DNA of 64,000 nt from Prorocentrum cordatum (taxonomy: Eukaryota > Sar > Dinophyceae > Prorocentrales > Prorocentraceae), in the NCBI GenBank assembly GCA_963575745.1, contig CAUYUJ010004966.1, positions 1 through 64,000 on the forward strand. The letters run 5' to 3'. The translations under genes and the position numbers were made by a program. The notes under the pieces were generated by a model. It was given only the letters and a program-made list of their open reading frames with translations. It was not told where the DNA came from and did not search any database. Below are positions 49,325 to 59,560 of this stretch, piece after piece. Every line of letters starts with the position of its first letter. Position 1 is the first letter of the stretch.

Positions 49325-50604
49325 TCACTTCCGCCTCCGAGTCTTGACGACCTGGTTCTGGCGGGCCCACTGGCTGCGACCTGGAGGTTGCCCCTTGGCA
49401 ACCTTCTTTAGCATCCTGGAGCCGTAATCACTGAGGTGACCTGCACACGGATGCTTTAAATTGCGAACCGCCAAGGCCGCGATAAAACCGCACGAGAAAC
49501 AAACCGTGGTGCCCCATGTCTTACTGTACCCTAACATGTGGGACGGATGCAAGCTCTGACCATTCACCACAGCACCCTGTGGTATCATCACCACTCCATT
49601 GAACAAACCCGCATGGCAAGGAGTGCTGAGAAACTGACGGGCCAGGGAGCGTGGGGCCGAGCCTCCACAGACTTCACATTGGATTATGTTCCTCCTACCC
49701 TCCTTTGGCGAGTGAGCCGTAAGATCCAGCTGGGTCTTATACTCTCTAAAATGCCGCTGCACAACCTTTTCTCGAGGGGCCCTGTCGCCGTCCGCTTCGA
49801 TCGCAGACAACAGCGTGTGCCCTAGGTGGTCCCTAACCTGGAAAGCAATCCCTTGGGCGAAGGACCTGCTGTCTCGGTCCTTTTCTGGCACACGAAGGTG
49901 GTCTGTCCACGAACTGGCGATACTGTCTGCCACTTCATTGATTAGGTAGTGCAACTGATCCGCACCAGCGGCTGAGACGTGCTCGGCAATCCTATGGCTC
50001 TCAACCTTGACTACAATGACTACAACCAATTCCCGTTCGGGGTGCGTCTGGATGAGAGCTCTGAGCTGGTGCCACACATCTAGGTGAGACTCTGGATTGA
50101 TCCCTGCCCTCAACTTGGCAAGGTTATTGACTACATACGAAGAGTCCGTAACAAAATAGGCAGAGGCAGACGGAAACACAGCCCGCACGAACTCAACCAA
50201 GCACAAAACCTCACCGCGGTTGACCGACTGCCTCGTCCCTGGGATATTGCCAAATCCTGCAGCGTGCGTGCGAAGGCTTTCGATCGAGTGCTGACCGTCC
50301 TCGTCGAGCCCTCTCAGCGCCACCCAAGACCAGGCAACTCTGCGCAGCGCAGGATCCTCTGTGTCCTGGCCGCCACTCGCGTCCCCACCACCGACAACGA
50401 AACCGTTCACAGCGGCCACACCCAAGTCACCTCCCAACCTACGGAAGTCGGCAACATCAGGTGGCGGAGGGACGGCGGTCCAAGAGCTGGGCGTCAGCCC
50501 TCGGATCCAAAAGCTAGGATTGTTCTCTGCATCAGCTCTGGCTCTACGGACAACGAAATCTGATATTTTACAAAAATCCGCATTCTTCTTGGGGCACTCC
50601 CAGG
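49325..50604 (-). pseudogene. LINE element 2 ORF2, RNase H and C-terminal Cys region
   Basis: The frame is open from the 8-bp duplication at 50597-50611 to the stop at 49325; the first Met is at 50437. Numbered from that Met, RNase H residues are D19 (GGGDASGG), E76 (SVNRGEVLCL), D98 (YFVTDSSYVV), H148 (VESHRI) and D171 (NEVADSI), so the D-E-D-D set is present. Upstream in the same frame come WECPKKNADFC and about 50 coherent residues, the natural continuation of the CCHC knuckle. Downstream are two Cys pairs (CEVCGG, CFSCGF) and a basic tail. RNase H would remove the RNA strand during second-strand synthesis. The domain itself looks intact but is cut off from the RT by frameshifts. Confidence 0.8.
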
Positions 50605-51907
50605 CTCCCAGACTCTATGCAAATCAGACTCAAACACATGCTGGCACCTACGACAACGGCTGTCCTGCGACAAGTTGCACTCTTGCATACGGCTTCGAGT
50701 CCAACTGTTGCCCGTGGCTACAACACGAAGGATGCCAGCCCACTCATGTTTACCTTTCTTCTTGAACCTCTTCAGGTCCCTTCTGAAATCAAACAGATCT
50801 GGAACCAACTCAAGGCCCTGACCGTTCCACGAATTGTGCGGAATTGCTGACCACAGCTTGCGCTCCATGCTGGCTGCTAGAGCCTCCTTGATATCGGCTA
50901 AATCTACTTTACCCTGCCCGAGCAGGGATTCGTCTGTCGCACACCTATCACCAAGATACTCTCCCAAGCCCACGGACCCCAAGGCTCCCAATCTAGATCG
51001 AGCAGAGTGGCAATGGTAGCTGCAGCAGGAGTGGCAACTCTCCTCCACCTATGCTTGGCAGGTTTGTCCCGCAAGCGAGCGAGAACTTTTCTCCAGACTC
51101 TACGGATCCGCTCGGCATGGAAATTGCGATCAGTTAGAATGAGGAACCAAGCCTCAATCGTGTCAAAGAGAGCAAGGAAGGCAGGGTCTCTCCTCCCATA
51201 CTCAAGCGCTAGAAGCGTGGTGAGGCACCTACCCCCCCTTAGCGACTCCTCCCCGTCAAACGACCCAACGACCGACGCCACCTCAAGGCGACATGGGGGG
51301 CAGTGCCGTGCACCTGATCGGAATACCGTGACTTGGCAAAGGCAGCAGTGAGGGCCATCTTCTTCGCCCACCTCTTGCACAACATACTACCTGCTGCTAG
51401 CTTCTGAAGTTTACCTAAACGCTTGACCGTGGCCTGTCTACGTGCTGACTGCTTCAGTCTGGAAGCTCCGACCCGACCCCTATCGATGCCCAAATCAGCA
51501 CTGACCAGTTTGACCTGGATGTCAATCTGGTGGCCCTTGAAAAACAGCTGCAACTGCTTGGCTACACTGGTGCTCGAGCAGATGATACACGACTTGCTGG
51601 CCATAGAGAGATGCGTCTGCTCAAGACAGCGGACGAGCTTCAGCCCTGCACTCGAGAGCTGTCTGAACACAAGCGCACTGGTGCCATGCATGCACTGGAC
51701 AATGTCATCAACCCAGGTGTGTAGACTAGGCTCGGCAGGAGCACCCGTGACGAGTTGCGCGCAGACGTGATGCAAGGCAGCTCTCCCTAAGTCGACAGCA
51801 CCACTGCTACCTGGTATGGGCGACAACTCTGGGTCTACTGGGGGCGAGTACCCCCCCCCTAACGCGAAGAAATCTGACCGCCATGTGGATCTGCAACTCT
51901 GGAGCAA
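50494..51907 (-). pseudogene. LINE element 2 ORF2, RT palm to CCHC knuckle (three frames)
   Basis: Three overlapping minus frames make one protein. 51907-51239 carries the palm with WVDD (D67, D68) and KGHQIDIQVKLVSADLG. 51380-50904 carries the thumb (AWFLILTDRNFHAERIRRVW). 51048-50494 carries the C-terminal region with RCRRCQHVFESDLHRVWE. The knuckle is CX2CX7HX4C-like, but an 8-bp tandem duplication (CTCCCAGG, 50597-50611 on the plus strand) shifts the frame right at its last Cys. The other shifts fall near a C7 run at about 51231 and near 50970. The catalytic residues of this part are intact. Confidence 0.75.
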
Positions 51908-54440
51908 GATAGCAAGGCGGAAAATCCAGTTCCAAAGCCTTCTCCAAGATGAGGTCCCATCGAAGGCTATCGTAGAACCCCTTCACATCCCAGAGCAGAC
52001 TGCCACTATGAAAGTCGGGGAAGCTGGAGTTCGCAGCCTCCTCGTCTCGAAAAAGGCGCAACAACGCTACCTGCAGGGCTGAGGAGCCCGCCAGCGCCGT
52101 GCCCCACGTGCCAGCAGTAGCCCTCGTCCAGGCAGCTCTATCATCGTTCCTCAGCCTGCCCCAGAACCTAACAAGCCACGCGAGCAGGCCAACCGCACGA
52201 TCCGCTTCCAAGTCCTTGACTTGGAGGGTGACAAGAATGACCAAGACCTGCCAAGGCCAGCAACACTCCCTTTCAACTTGAGTTAGAATAACTGCCGGAC
52301 CCTGCAGGCCCGCCCTGGGCAGCCAGACGAAGTCCTTCCTCGTCATCTGGTCTACCCCTGGCGCGCGGTCTGGCAGGGCAGAAATGAGTCGGGAAAGCTG
52401 CTCTACAGTGATCGGCCTGGGCTCGAGTGCCTTAGCTCTGGACCGGGCTTTCTTCCAAAGCTCGAACACTCTCTCGAATGTGGAAGGATCTCCCTTCCAC
52501 TTGAGACTCCGCACTCTGGCCCTGGCCTTCATGCGTGCGCAAGAATCTAGAGCTGGATCTCCCCACGCTCTCATCTCGCCTACAAAAACTGCTGTGTCCT
52601 TGAGCCTGTTATACAATCCTCGACCACCTAACTGGTCTTGCTGAAGGACCCACTGGTGGAACTTGCCTAGACTGGCGTGGAGGACTGACCTCTGGGCTCT
52701 CACCGAATTCGAGTAGGCCTGCCTACTGAGGTCCCTGATGGAGTCATCTGTGAGCTCCCAAATCACCCTAAGACTTCGGCACCACTTGGTACGCACAGGA
52801 GGGGAGAGAGGCATGAGAGGGGAGACGGGAACAGAGACAGACATGTCCCTCAAGCGCTCGCCTAACCTACAGGCCTTGCTAGATCCCCTCTTGTCCAGGA
52901 GGCCCACAAGATCCGCCAACAAGAAATCTATCGTGGCCCACCAGTGCGCAACAGGGTCCCTAGACGACACAAAGTGGGCTCCTTGGGCCTCAGGTCTCTT
53001 AGTGAGCTCTCCCAGGGAACCTCTCCCTCGATACTTCTTTTGATCACTCGGAAGAACCTCCAACAGTGTGCAAAAGAACGACCCGAACTTGACTGTCCAA
53101 TCCTCGAATGCCTTGCCCACCGAGAGCGACGCTGCGGGATCCGACCGAAACGCCTTCGAATCCACGATGTACTTCGGCGGTGTGCAATACGACCGACTGG
53201 CCGCCAGAGCGTGCCAGAGTCTGTATTGGGCTTCTGGCGCGGTCTCGAGGGGCAGTTGCGACGTGCTCGCTCCCTGAGCTGCGGGAGGGGCGGGGTCTGC
53301 AGGGCCTCCTGCACCCGTCGGCTCACCTCCAAGGGGGGCGGGGTCTGCTGGGCCCCCAGCACCCATCGCCGCGCCCCCTGCGCCATCGGCGCCGCCCTCG
53401 CCGAACTGCCTGTCGTCCTCGCCAGCTGACTCGCCGTCGTCCTCCTGCTGAGGGTCCTCCTCGGACTCCAGGCCCCAGTCATGCGCTCCCAAGTACTGCA
53501 GGGGAGGCGGCATCTTGAACCTGATCTGACGACGCGCCCTCATCGAAGGGAGTGGTAGTTCTGGCTCAGCGGCGGCCTCAGCAAGCTGGCGCAGGAGACG
53601 CTGCCCCGACCTTTTACTGTTCGGATCTGCGTGCTTCTTGGGCCCCGGTGGGTACTGAAATCTCTGCGGCATACTGAGTGCCCATCGCTGAGCCTTCTCT
53701 AACCTCAACTGCAGCCTCGTCAAGATGCCGAAATGCGACTTCCCCGCTCCAAAGCACGCCCCATCGCCCACCGTCATAGAGCAGACGAACCGAACCATCG
53801 AGCGCGACAGAACTGCATAATCAATCATCCTCTTCTGGCCAGCCGTACACGTGTATTCTGATCCTGCAGGGACGCGAATCAACCCATCCACAAGTGACGG
53901 CCAGCCTGACTTCTGCAGTTCGATCGGAGTAGCATTGAAGTCACCGATGACCAACCAAGGCGTCTTGATAGACTGCAGCAGAGTGCCCAACTGAACCAAC
54001 TTTGTGACATTCATACTAGCGATGCCTACCTCAGATGTCAAATATATATACCGAAGATCGCGATAGACTGACCACCAATCTTGAGCTGACAACCCACTAC
54101 GTCTTTGAAATCAATCCCTGGCATTGTGGTCTCTGGCTCCTGGATCTGACGGAGCCCCATCTGCATTTGTCTGTCGTTCGCCAGATAAACTCTGAAACTG
54201 AAATCGTTTTCTGACTCCCATGGAGATCCCACCAGCTTTGGTCGTCGACTTCAGCTGGTAAGATGGCGCCACAACTGGTTGATAACCTCTGTAACTCCAG
54301 TCATGGAGCACTTCCGTACACATATCTCGTAACACGTGCAACTCGGGCAGGATGACTATGTCGCACCGGCCCTCAGCTAGAAGGCATTTCGAAGAGTGTC
54401 CCCAGCCCGAGAGGCTCCTCATGTACAACGTGTGCTCGTC
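51860..54440 (-). pseudogene. LINE element 2 ORF2, endonuclease and RT fingers to motif A
   Basis: The endonuclease begins near 54440 with LYMRSLSGWGHSSKCLL and VILPELHV (catalytic Glu), continues in a second frame (54232-54038) and a third (54092 onward) with LVIGDFNATP (D51, N53), IDYAVLS and SHFGIL. A long Pro/Ala-rich linker with two MGAGGPADPAP-like repeats follows. The RT then has RAPGVDQMTRKDF and motif A LLWDVKGFYDS with the catalytic Asp present (D702, codon 51987-51989). Frameshifts lie near 54200, at the TA microsatellite 54040-54050 and at the C9 run 51851-51859. Role: target-site nicking and reverse transcription. The fold residues look conserved, so the decay is recent or due to assembly errors in simple sequence. 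Confidence 0.8.
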
Positions 54441-55617
54441 ACCCTCGCGACATCTCCCCCTCCGCCTTCTGCTCATCACGCAGGTTGCGGACAAGAGCGT
54501 CGACCTCACCTTGCAGGCGGTCTGTCGCGGCCTTAAGCTGCTGGTCGTCCGCAGGAGGTGCCGCGGCGCGAGGGGCGGGGTCTGCTGCCGTGCCTCGGCC
54601 AGCACCCGTCGCCGCGCTTCGCGCTGACGCCTCAGGGGCAGCGTCAGCACCTCCACGGGGTGCACTCGCCGCCGCGCCTGGGCTCGCGGGGTCGGCCGTG
54701 TCCTGAGCTTCTCCCTGGTTGCCATTTCTCTTCTTGCGGGCCCTCTCAAGGACTGCTGACACCTTGGCCTTCTGATCTTGCAACTTCTCGTTGATCTGAC
54801 CGTATGAGTCCTGCACTGCCTTACGCAACAAAAATTGAAGCTCACCCTTGGTCTTCTCCAGGATGTCATGGTCAGACTTCGCGAGGCCCAACCCTTCCAA
54901 CTCAACTCCCAGGCTGATCTCCAGGTCCAGGTTGCCGCCCAGCACTTCCTGGATGTCCAGGACTGCACCGCGTGGAACGGGCTGCTCCTCAGGCGGCAAG
55001 AACTCTTTAGCTTTTGCAATATCCTCGCGCTCCGCTTCCATAACCTCCGTCGCACAGGCTCGAAGCTTGTCCGTGCAGCGCCGCTCCAATTCCTGCTTGG
55101 CTCTCTTCCACTGCTCCTTGGCGGCCTCCATGGCCTTGCGCCCGCGCTGCAAGCGGGCCGCTGCCATCTGGAGGGCCTGCCCAGGTGGCCTGGGCTTGGG
55201 CTCGGGGGGAGGCCCTCGCAAGGTGGCCACCAAGGAGTCCACGGCGCGCTTGGCGTCCACCTCTCCGCCTCCGAGCTTGGCCGCCAGGGCGCAGAGTTCC
55301 TGCGCAGCATCACCGCCGACAGGAGTACCGCCACTAGGACGGCCAGGACCAGGCCCCCGAGACTTCTGGAACTTAGCGCCGCACTCGCAAGTCCAGCTCT
55401 TCGCTTTGAGCCTGTCCTGGAAGAGCCACCGACCACATGTAGAACACTCGACTTGGGCCCTGAACTGGCGCTTCCTCCAAGTGTTGGCTCCCCATGAAGG
55501 CGGTGGAGGCACTGAGCCAGGAAGTGGAGGGTGCACCATCGGATTCCACCATTCACCGTAGCCTGAGGCAGGCTGCTGCCTCCACGGCGGTGGGCGTCGA
55601 GAAGCATTCGGCGCCAT
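54439..55617 (-). CDS. LINE element 2 ORF1, zinc-binding coiled-coil protein
   Basis: An intact 392-residue frame. The N-terminus is Pro/Trp-rich. C58-x2-C61 and C77-x-C79 (WTCECG) form a zinc-ribbon-like motif. A Gly/Pro linker follows, then about 150 residues of Ala/Lys/Glu/Arg-rich helix (for example AAARLQRGRKAMEAAKEQWK and EAEREDIAKAKEF). A second helix comes near QEVLGGNLDLEISLGVELEG, and the C-terminus is an Ala-rich segment plus a final helix. This is the ORF1 or Gag-like layout of dinoflagellate LINEs: RNA binding plus multimerisation. The start Met lies about 130 bp after the spliced leader, a sensible 5' UTR. The ORF2 frame is open in the +1 frame across the whole of ORF1. Confidence 0.75.
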   Translation of the reverse strand: MAPNASRRPPPWRQQPASGYGEWWNPMVHPPLPGSVPPPPSWGANTWRKRQFRAQVECSTCGRWLFQDRLKAKSWTCECGAKFQKSRGPGPGRPSGGTPVGGDAAQELCALAAKLGGGEVDAKRAVDSLVATLRGPPPEPKPRPPGQALQMAAARLQRGRKAMEAAKEQWKRAKQELERRCTDKLRACATEVMEAEREDIAKAKEFLPPEEQPVPRGAVLDIQEVLGGNLDLEISLGVELEGLGLAKSDHDILEKTKGELQFLLRKAVQDSYGQINEKLQDQKAKVSAVLERARKKRNGNQGEAQDTADPASPGAAASAPRGGADAAPEASARSAATGAGRGTAADPAPRAAAPPADDQQLKAATDRLQGEVDALVRNLRDEQKAEGEMSRG

Positions 55618-55725
55618 CCACAGCCGTGCGTGTTCACAAAAGATGGGGACGGACCCCAGTGCAGTACCAGATCTGACTGGTGAAAACGAGCGGGGCCGCT
55701 CCTCCCCAATGCCACTGTTCTAGTC

Positions 55726-55745
55726 CCTGAGCCACACACTACGGA
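55726..55745 (-). other. Decayed second spliced-leader copy
   Basis: On the minus strand TCCGTAGTGTGTGGCTCAGG immediately follows the leader at 55746-55766 and matches it apart from the middle (TGTG for CCATTT) and one 3' base. It looks like a relict leader from an earlier round of trans-splicing and re-insertion. Confidence 0.7.
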
Positions 55746-55766
55746 CTTGAGCCAAAATGGCTACGG
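55746..55766 (-). other. Dinoflagellate spliced-leader sequence at LINE 5' end
   Basis: The minus strand reads CCGTAGCCATTTTGGCTC followed by AAG, a complete match to the conserved dinoflagellate spliced leader. The base before it (T, complement of 55767) also fits the variable first leader base. It abuts the target-site duplication, so the leader was the 5' end of the reverse-transcribed RNA. Confidence 0.95.
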
Positions 55767-55783
55767 ACGTGGATTGCAGAAGT
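55767..55783 (+). repeat. Target-site duplication of LINE element 2 (5' side)
   Basis: ACGTGGATTGCAGAAGT, identical to 49268-49284. Confidence 0.95.
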
Positions 55784-57639
55784 GTGCACGGCTGGGACAT
55801 GGCCCAAAAGGAGTTCATACACAGGAAGGCAGGATTGATTGAATAGTCTCCTCACGCAAGCCCCAGCCTGAACCCACTCTTCGCACATTCCGCGTCTCTT
55901 AAGGAAGTCTGACGGGCTTCTACCTGAAGGAGTTAGTCTAGAGCCAGAGTGTTGCGTGAAGTGTTACTTAGAGGCTTTCCATACGAGACGAAACTTGTCA
56001 AGTTATGTCGCAGCGTTTCTATTGATCCAAATTGATGCTACGATGACTGAAGTAAGCGGCATGTCCAAATCCTGTGCCGCTGGCACGAAGCATGAGGTTG
56101 GGTTAGCTGTCAAGCGCCTGCTCCCAACATTGAGATAGTTGTCCACTGCCAGTGGGGGCAGTGCGAGACTTGCCCGTGTTCTTGCAGGCAGCACCACTCT
56201 GTCAAGACTCGTATGGGCCGGCCCCACCCTGACTCTACACCGACCTTGACCACACAATCAAACAACACATCTGGAGAGTCGGGTCGGCGATATGAGTTTG
56301 CTTGGCTACATTTTCCGCCCAACGGTCATCCCAACTCAATCACTTTCCGCACCAAGCTCATTGATAGTACGACACCTCATTGTTGTGCCCATCGTTTTCT
56401 TGACGGTTCGCGCCCCCCCTTGCAGGAGTTGTTGTTTGCTTGCCTTCGCTGGCGGGGTGAGCATTAACATTATTTGCCAAATGGCAAGTGATGATGACAA
56501 CTGCCAGCTTTCTAACTGATGGGACGACGACTCCACCAAGCGAGCCTGGAGAAGGTGGTCGGGACCCCTGTCCCGAGCAGTACAAAGTGGTGGCCAGGCC
56601 CACCCTTTCGTGTGACGACGAAGAGGCCAAAACAGCAAGAAGGCAGAGAGACGGCAAGACCGCCAGGAGAGGAAAGAAGAAGAGGAGCAAAATAAGAAAA
56701 ACAAAGCAACATGTCGAATGGCAAGTGGTAAGGGCCATGGCAGGGGCTGGTCGAGTTCGGACAGCGAGTCGAATAGGTTCGACGCCGCGCTACTGCTTAA
56801 TGACGGTGTCTGAGCGTCATGATGAAAGTTTGGCCTTCGAGTGCCGCGGCGCTGGCACATCGTCCAGATTCCATCGCGACCAGAGGAGGAGGAGGAGGAG
56901 GAGGAGGAGGAGGAGGAGGAGGAGCAGGAGGAGGAGGAGCAGGAGGAGGAGTAGGGAGCCATGGCACAGTTGGGGTGTTCGAGTTTCGCGGAACGGCTAC
57001 AGCACAGAGTTGCCATGTTTTTCTTCATCCTTGTTGGCGTGGGCCATGCCACCACGTGTGAAATTCCCCAGCTCCGGCTCACTGATAACAGCTTCAGCTT
57101 CTGGCTGGCAATCTTTTGCCGATGCAGAAGAGAAGAGTTGCACGCAGGAACACCAAATCAAGATAACACTCGGTCCACTGCGCTGCAGGGGCCAATCCGC
57201 ACTCAAGCACCCAACATCTCCCCCTCTTACTCCTCCTATCACACTGCGTCTTGATGAATTAAGTCGTCGAACTCCCGCGGCGCGCCTCTGGCTTCCAGAG
57301 CCGTGACACACCTGTGGCTTACAAGCGCCATATGCAAGCACCGTGTCCAAGCACGATTGCGCAGCACTGGCATCCCACCACCATGGCCCAAGCATCACTG
57401 GTATATCACCAGCACTGGCAATACACCTCACGAGACGATTTCGGCTGACACTCAGGTTCCGCCTGTGATCTGAACCCGCACAGCGACCTCAACTCGCGAT
57501 CTACCCACATGTCTTAAAAGCGAATGCTCCCAACCCTACCTTTGGTTGGGACCCCGTCTTGAATAGAGCACTGTGGTCTCCATCCTCCTCCCACCAGTTC
57601 CCGTCCTGTACCTTCCTGTCTTCTCGCTTGTCGCGATTT
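55784..57639. other. Unassigned stretch with a GAG microsatellite
   Basis: GAG/GCAGGA triplets lie at about 56883-56955. Several overlapping open frames on both strands (for example 56488-57306 plus) have no recognisable domain and rely on the repeat. Confidence 0.5.
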
Positions 57640-58165
57640 TCGTATCTTGCTTGGAGGTCCAGCGGAACTAGGCGCCACACAAATACATACACAGATGAGA
57701 CCTCGCGGCCCCTGGGGCCTTGCCAATTGCGCAAGTGTCGCCAATGTTGTTGCTGGCTCCTAGGATGCCCAGCGGAGCGATGCCACACGCAGACCCAGAC
57801 GAGACTTCGCCGCTCCCTTCGGGGCCTGCCAACCTTGCAGCCGTCGCCACGTTTGTGAGCTCGTGGGAGCCCCAGCGGAGCGACGCCACACGCAGACCCA
57901 GACGAGGCCTCGCGGCTCCCTGATGGGCCTGCCAATCTTGGAATCGTTGTCACCTTCGTGGTCTCCTGGGAGCCCCAGCGAAGCGACGCCACACGCGGAT
58001 CCATACGAGACCTCGCGCCTCATAGGGGGCTGGGCTGCCAACCGTTCAACTGTCGCCACGTTCGTGGATTCCTGAGAGATGGAAGGGAGCCACGCCTTAC
58101 CCGCACCCAGGCGAGACGTCGCGGTTCCATGGGGGGGCTGCCAACCACGCAATTGTCGCCATTTG
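57640..58165 (+). repeat. Satellite B-like array, second locus, part 1
   Basis: About five ~104-bp units (starts near 57654, 57755, 57857, 57961, 58067) with GGGAGCCCCAGCGGAGCGAC, ACACGCAGACCCAGACGAG and CCTCGCGGCTCCC, clearly related to satellite B at 28.9-31.2 kb but diverged. Confidence 0.85.
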
Positions 58166-58179
58166 AAAGAGCGCGTTCT

Positions 58180-58900
58180 GTGGTCGTTTGGAGGGGGGGG
58201 GTTGGAACCGGACCCCCCCCTCCCACTGGATGGAGGGGGGGGTTGGACCCCCCCCCCTCCCGTGACGGAGGGGGAAAGGAGGGGTTCGAACCCCCCCCAC
58301 CTCCTCCCCTACTTCTCTTCTCTTCTCCCTCTCCTCAGGCCGGCATCCGAGGTGGTGGTGGTTGTAGTGGTGGTTGGTGTTGGTGGTTATGGTGGTGGTG
58401 GTGGTGGTGTGGTGGTTTGTGGTGGTGGTGGTGGTGGTGGGTTGTGGTGGTGGTGGTGGTGGTGGCGGTGGTGGTGGTTGTGGTGGTGGTGGTGTGGTGG
58501 TTTGTTGTGGTGGTGGTGGTTTTGGTGGTGGGTGGTGGTGGTGGTTTGGTGGTGGTGTATTGGTGGTTTGTGATGGTAGTGGTGGTGGGTTGTGGTGGTG
58601 GTGGTGAGTTGTGGTGGTTGTGTTTGTGGTGGTGGTGGTGGCTGTGGTGGGTTGGTGGTGGTGGTGTTGGGTTGAAGTGGTGGTGGTGGTGGTAGTGGTG
58701 GTGGTGGTGGTAGTGGTAGTAATCGTCGCTGCGTCCCCGCCGTCGGCGCTGCTGGCCGCCGCCAGCGCCAGCGCCGGCGCCGGCGCGGGTGGGGGGGGTT
58801 AGGACCCTCCCCCCTTGGGCTGCCTCTGGTCATCGTCGCTGCGTCCCCGCCGTCGGTGCTGCTGGCGGCCGCCAGCGCCGGCGCCGGCGCCGGGGGGGGA
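58180..58900 (+). repeat. G-rich foldback, GGT array and a short duplication
   Basis: 58185-58320 alternates G8 and C8 runs that can pair. 58345-58725 is a GGT/GTTGT array of about 380 bp. GTCGCTGCGTCCCCGCCGTC plus the following ~50 bp is duplicated at about 58727 and 58834. G and C homopolymers follow to 58960. Confidence 0.85.
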
Positions 58901-59079
58901 CCCCCCCCTCTGGGAGGGGGGCGTTCGGGAGGGGGGGTTCAGGGGGGAGGGGAGTTCCCGTTCCCCTGGTTCTGATCGACGGCACCGAATGTTGGGGGGA
59001 GGCCCACCCCCCGTTTCGAAACGCGCCGCTGAATGTTCCCAAGGTGAACGCCCGTGAAACGCGCTCTCTCTGCCATTTT

Positions 59080-59560
59080 CGTCGGCTATTGGGAGGCCCA
59101 GCGTAACGACGCCACACGCAGACCCAGACGAGACCTCGCGTCTCCTTGGGGGGGACTGTCAACTGCGCAAGTGTCGCCATTACTTTCGTAGGCTCCTGGG
59201 AGTTCCAGCGGGGCTAGGCCTTACCTGCACCTAGTTTGGACGTCACGGCTGCGCGGGGGGGGGGCTCTCAGTTGCGCAATTGTCGCCACGTTCGTCGGCT
59301 CCTGGGAGGCCCAGCGGGGCTACGTCCCACGCGCATCAAGACAAGTCCTCGCGCTCCCCCAGGCGGGAGGGGGGGCTACTAATTGCGCAATTCTCGCCAC
59401 GTTCGTGGGCTCCTGTGAGGCCCATTCAAGCTACACCCTACGCACACCCAGACGGGATCTCGCGTTCCTGGACGGGGTGGTGGTGGGCATGCCAATGCGC
59501 AATTGCCGCCGCATTTGTGAGCTCCTGGGAGATCCAACGTCTCCCGTTTGCGCCAGAGTC
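59080..59560 (+). repeat. Satellite B-like array, second locus, part 2
   Basis: Units start near 59085, 59190, 59299, 59410 and 59522 with TGGGAGGCCCAGCG and ACGAGACCTCGCG, a continuation of the array at 57640-58165 after a ~900-bp interruption. Confidence 0.8.

Larger units (their letters stand above)
49285..55766 (-). mobile_element. LINE element 2, complete insertion
   Basis: A 6482-bp minus-strand insertion. Perfect 17-bp direct repeats flank it. At its 3' end the minus strand ends in about ten A (plus-strand T run 49284-49293), and at its 5' end it begins with the dinoflagellate spliced leader (55766-55746) and a second decayed leader copy. ORF1 (55617-54439) is intact. ORF2 has endonuclease, RT, CCHC knuckle and RNase H in the standard LINE order but at least five frameshifts. 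Complete ends with target-site duplication and A-tail show insertion by target-primed reverse transcription of a full-length, trans-spliced mRNA. Decay followed, so it is no longer autonomous. Confidence 0.95.

Noticed and set aside
54440-55739. N-terminal ~430 residues of the 542-codon minus frame
   Set aside because: Shadow of ORF1 of LINE element 2 in another frame. Only its last ~110 residues are endonuclease coding.
56488-57306. 272-codon plus frame with basic and Arg-rich stretches
   Set aside because: It depends on a GAG array for its middle and competes with equally long minus-strand frames. No domain seen.
58281-58300. GGGGTTCGAACCCC resembling a tRNA B box
   Set aside because: It is part of paired G/C runs. 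No A box, acceptor stem or anticodon arm can be built around it.
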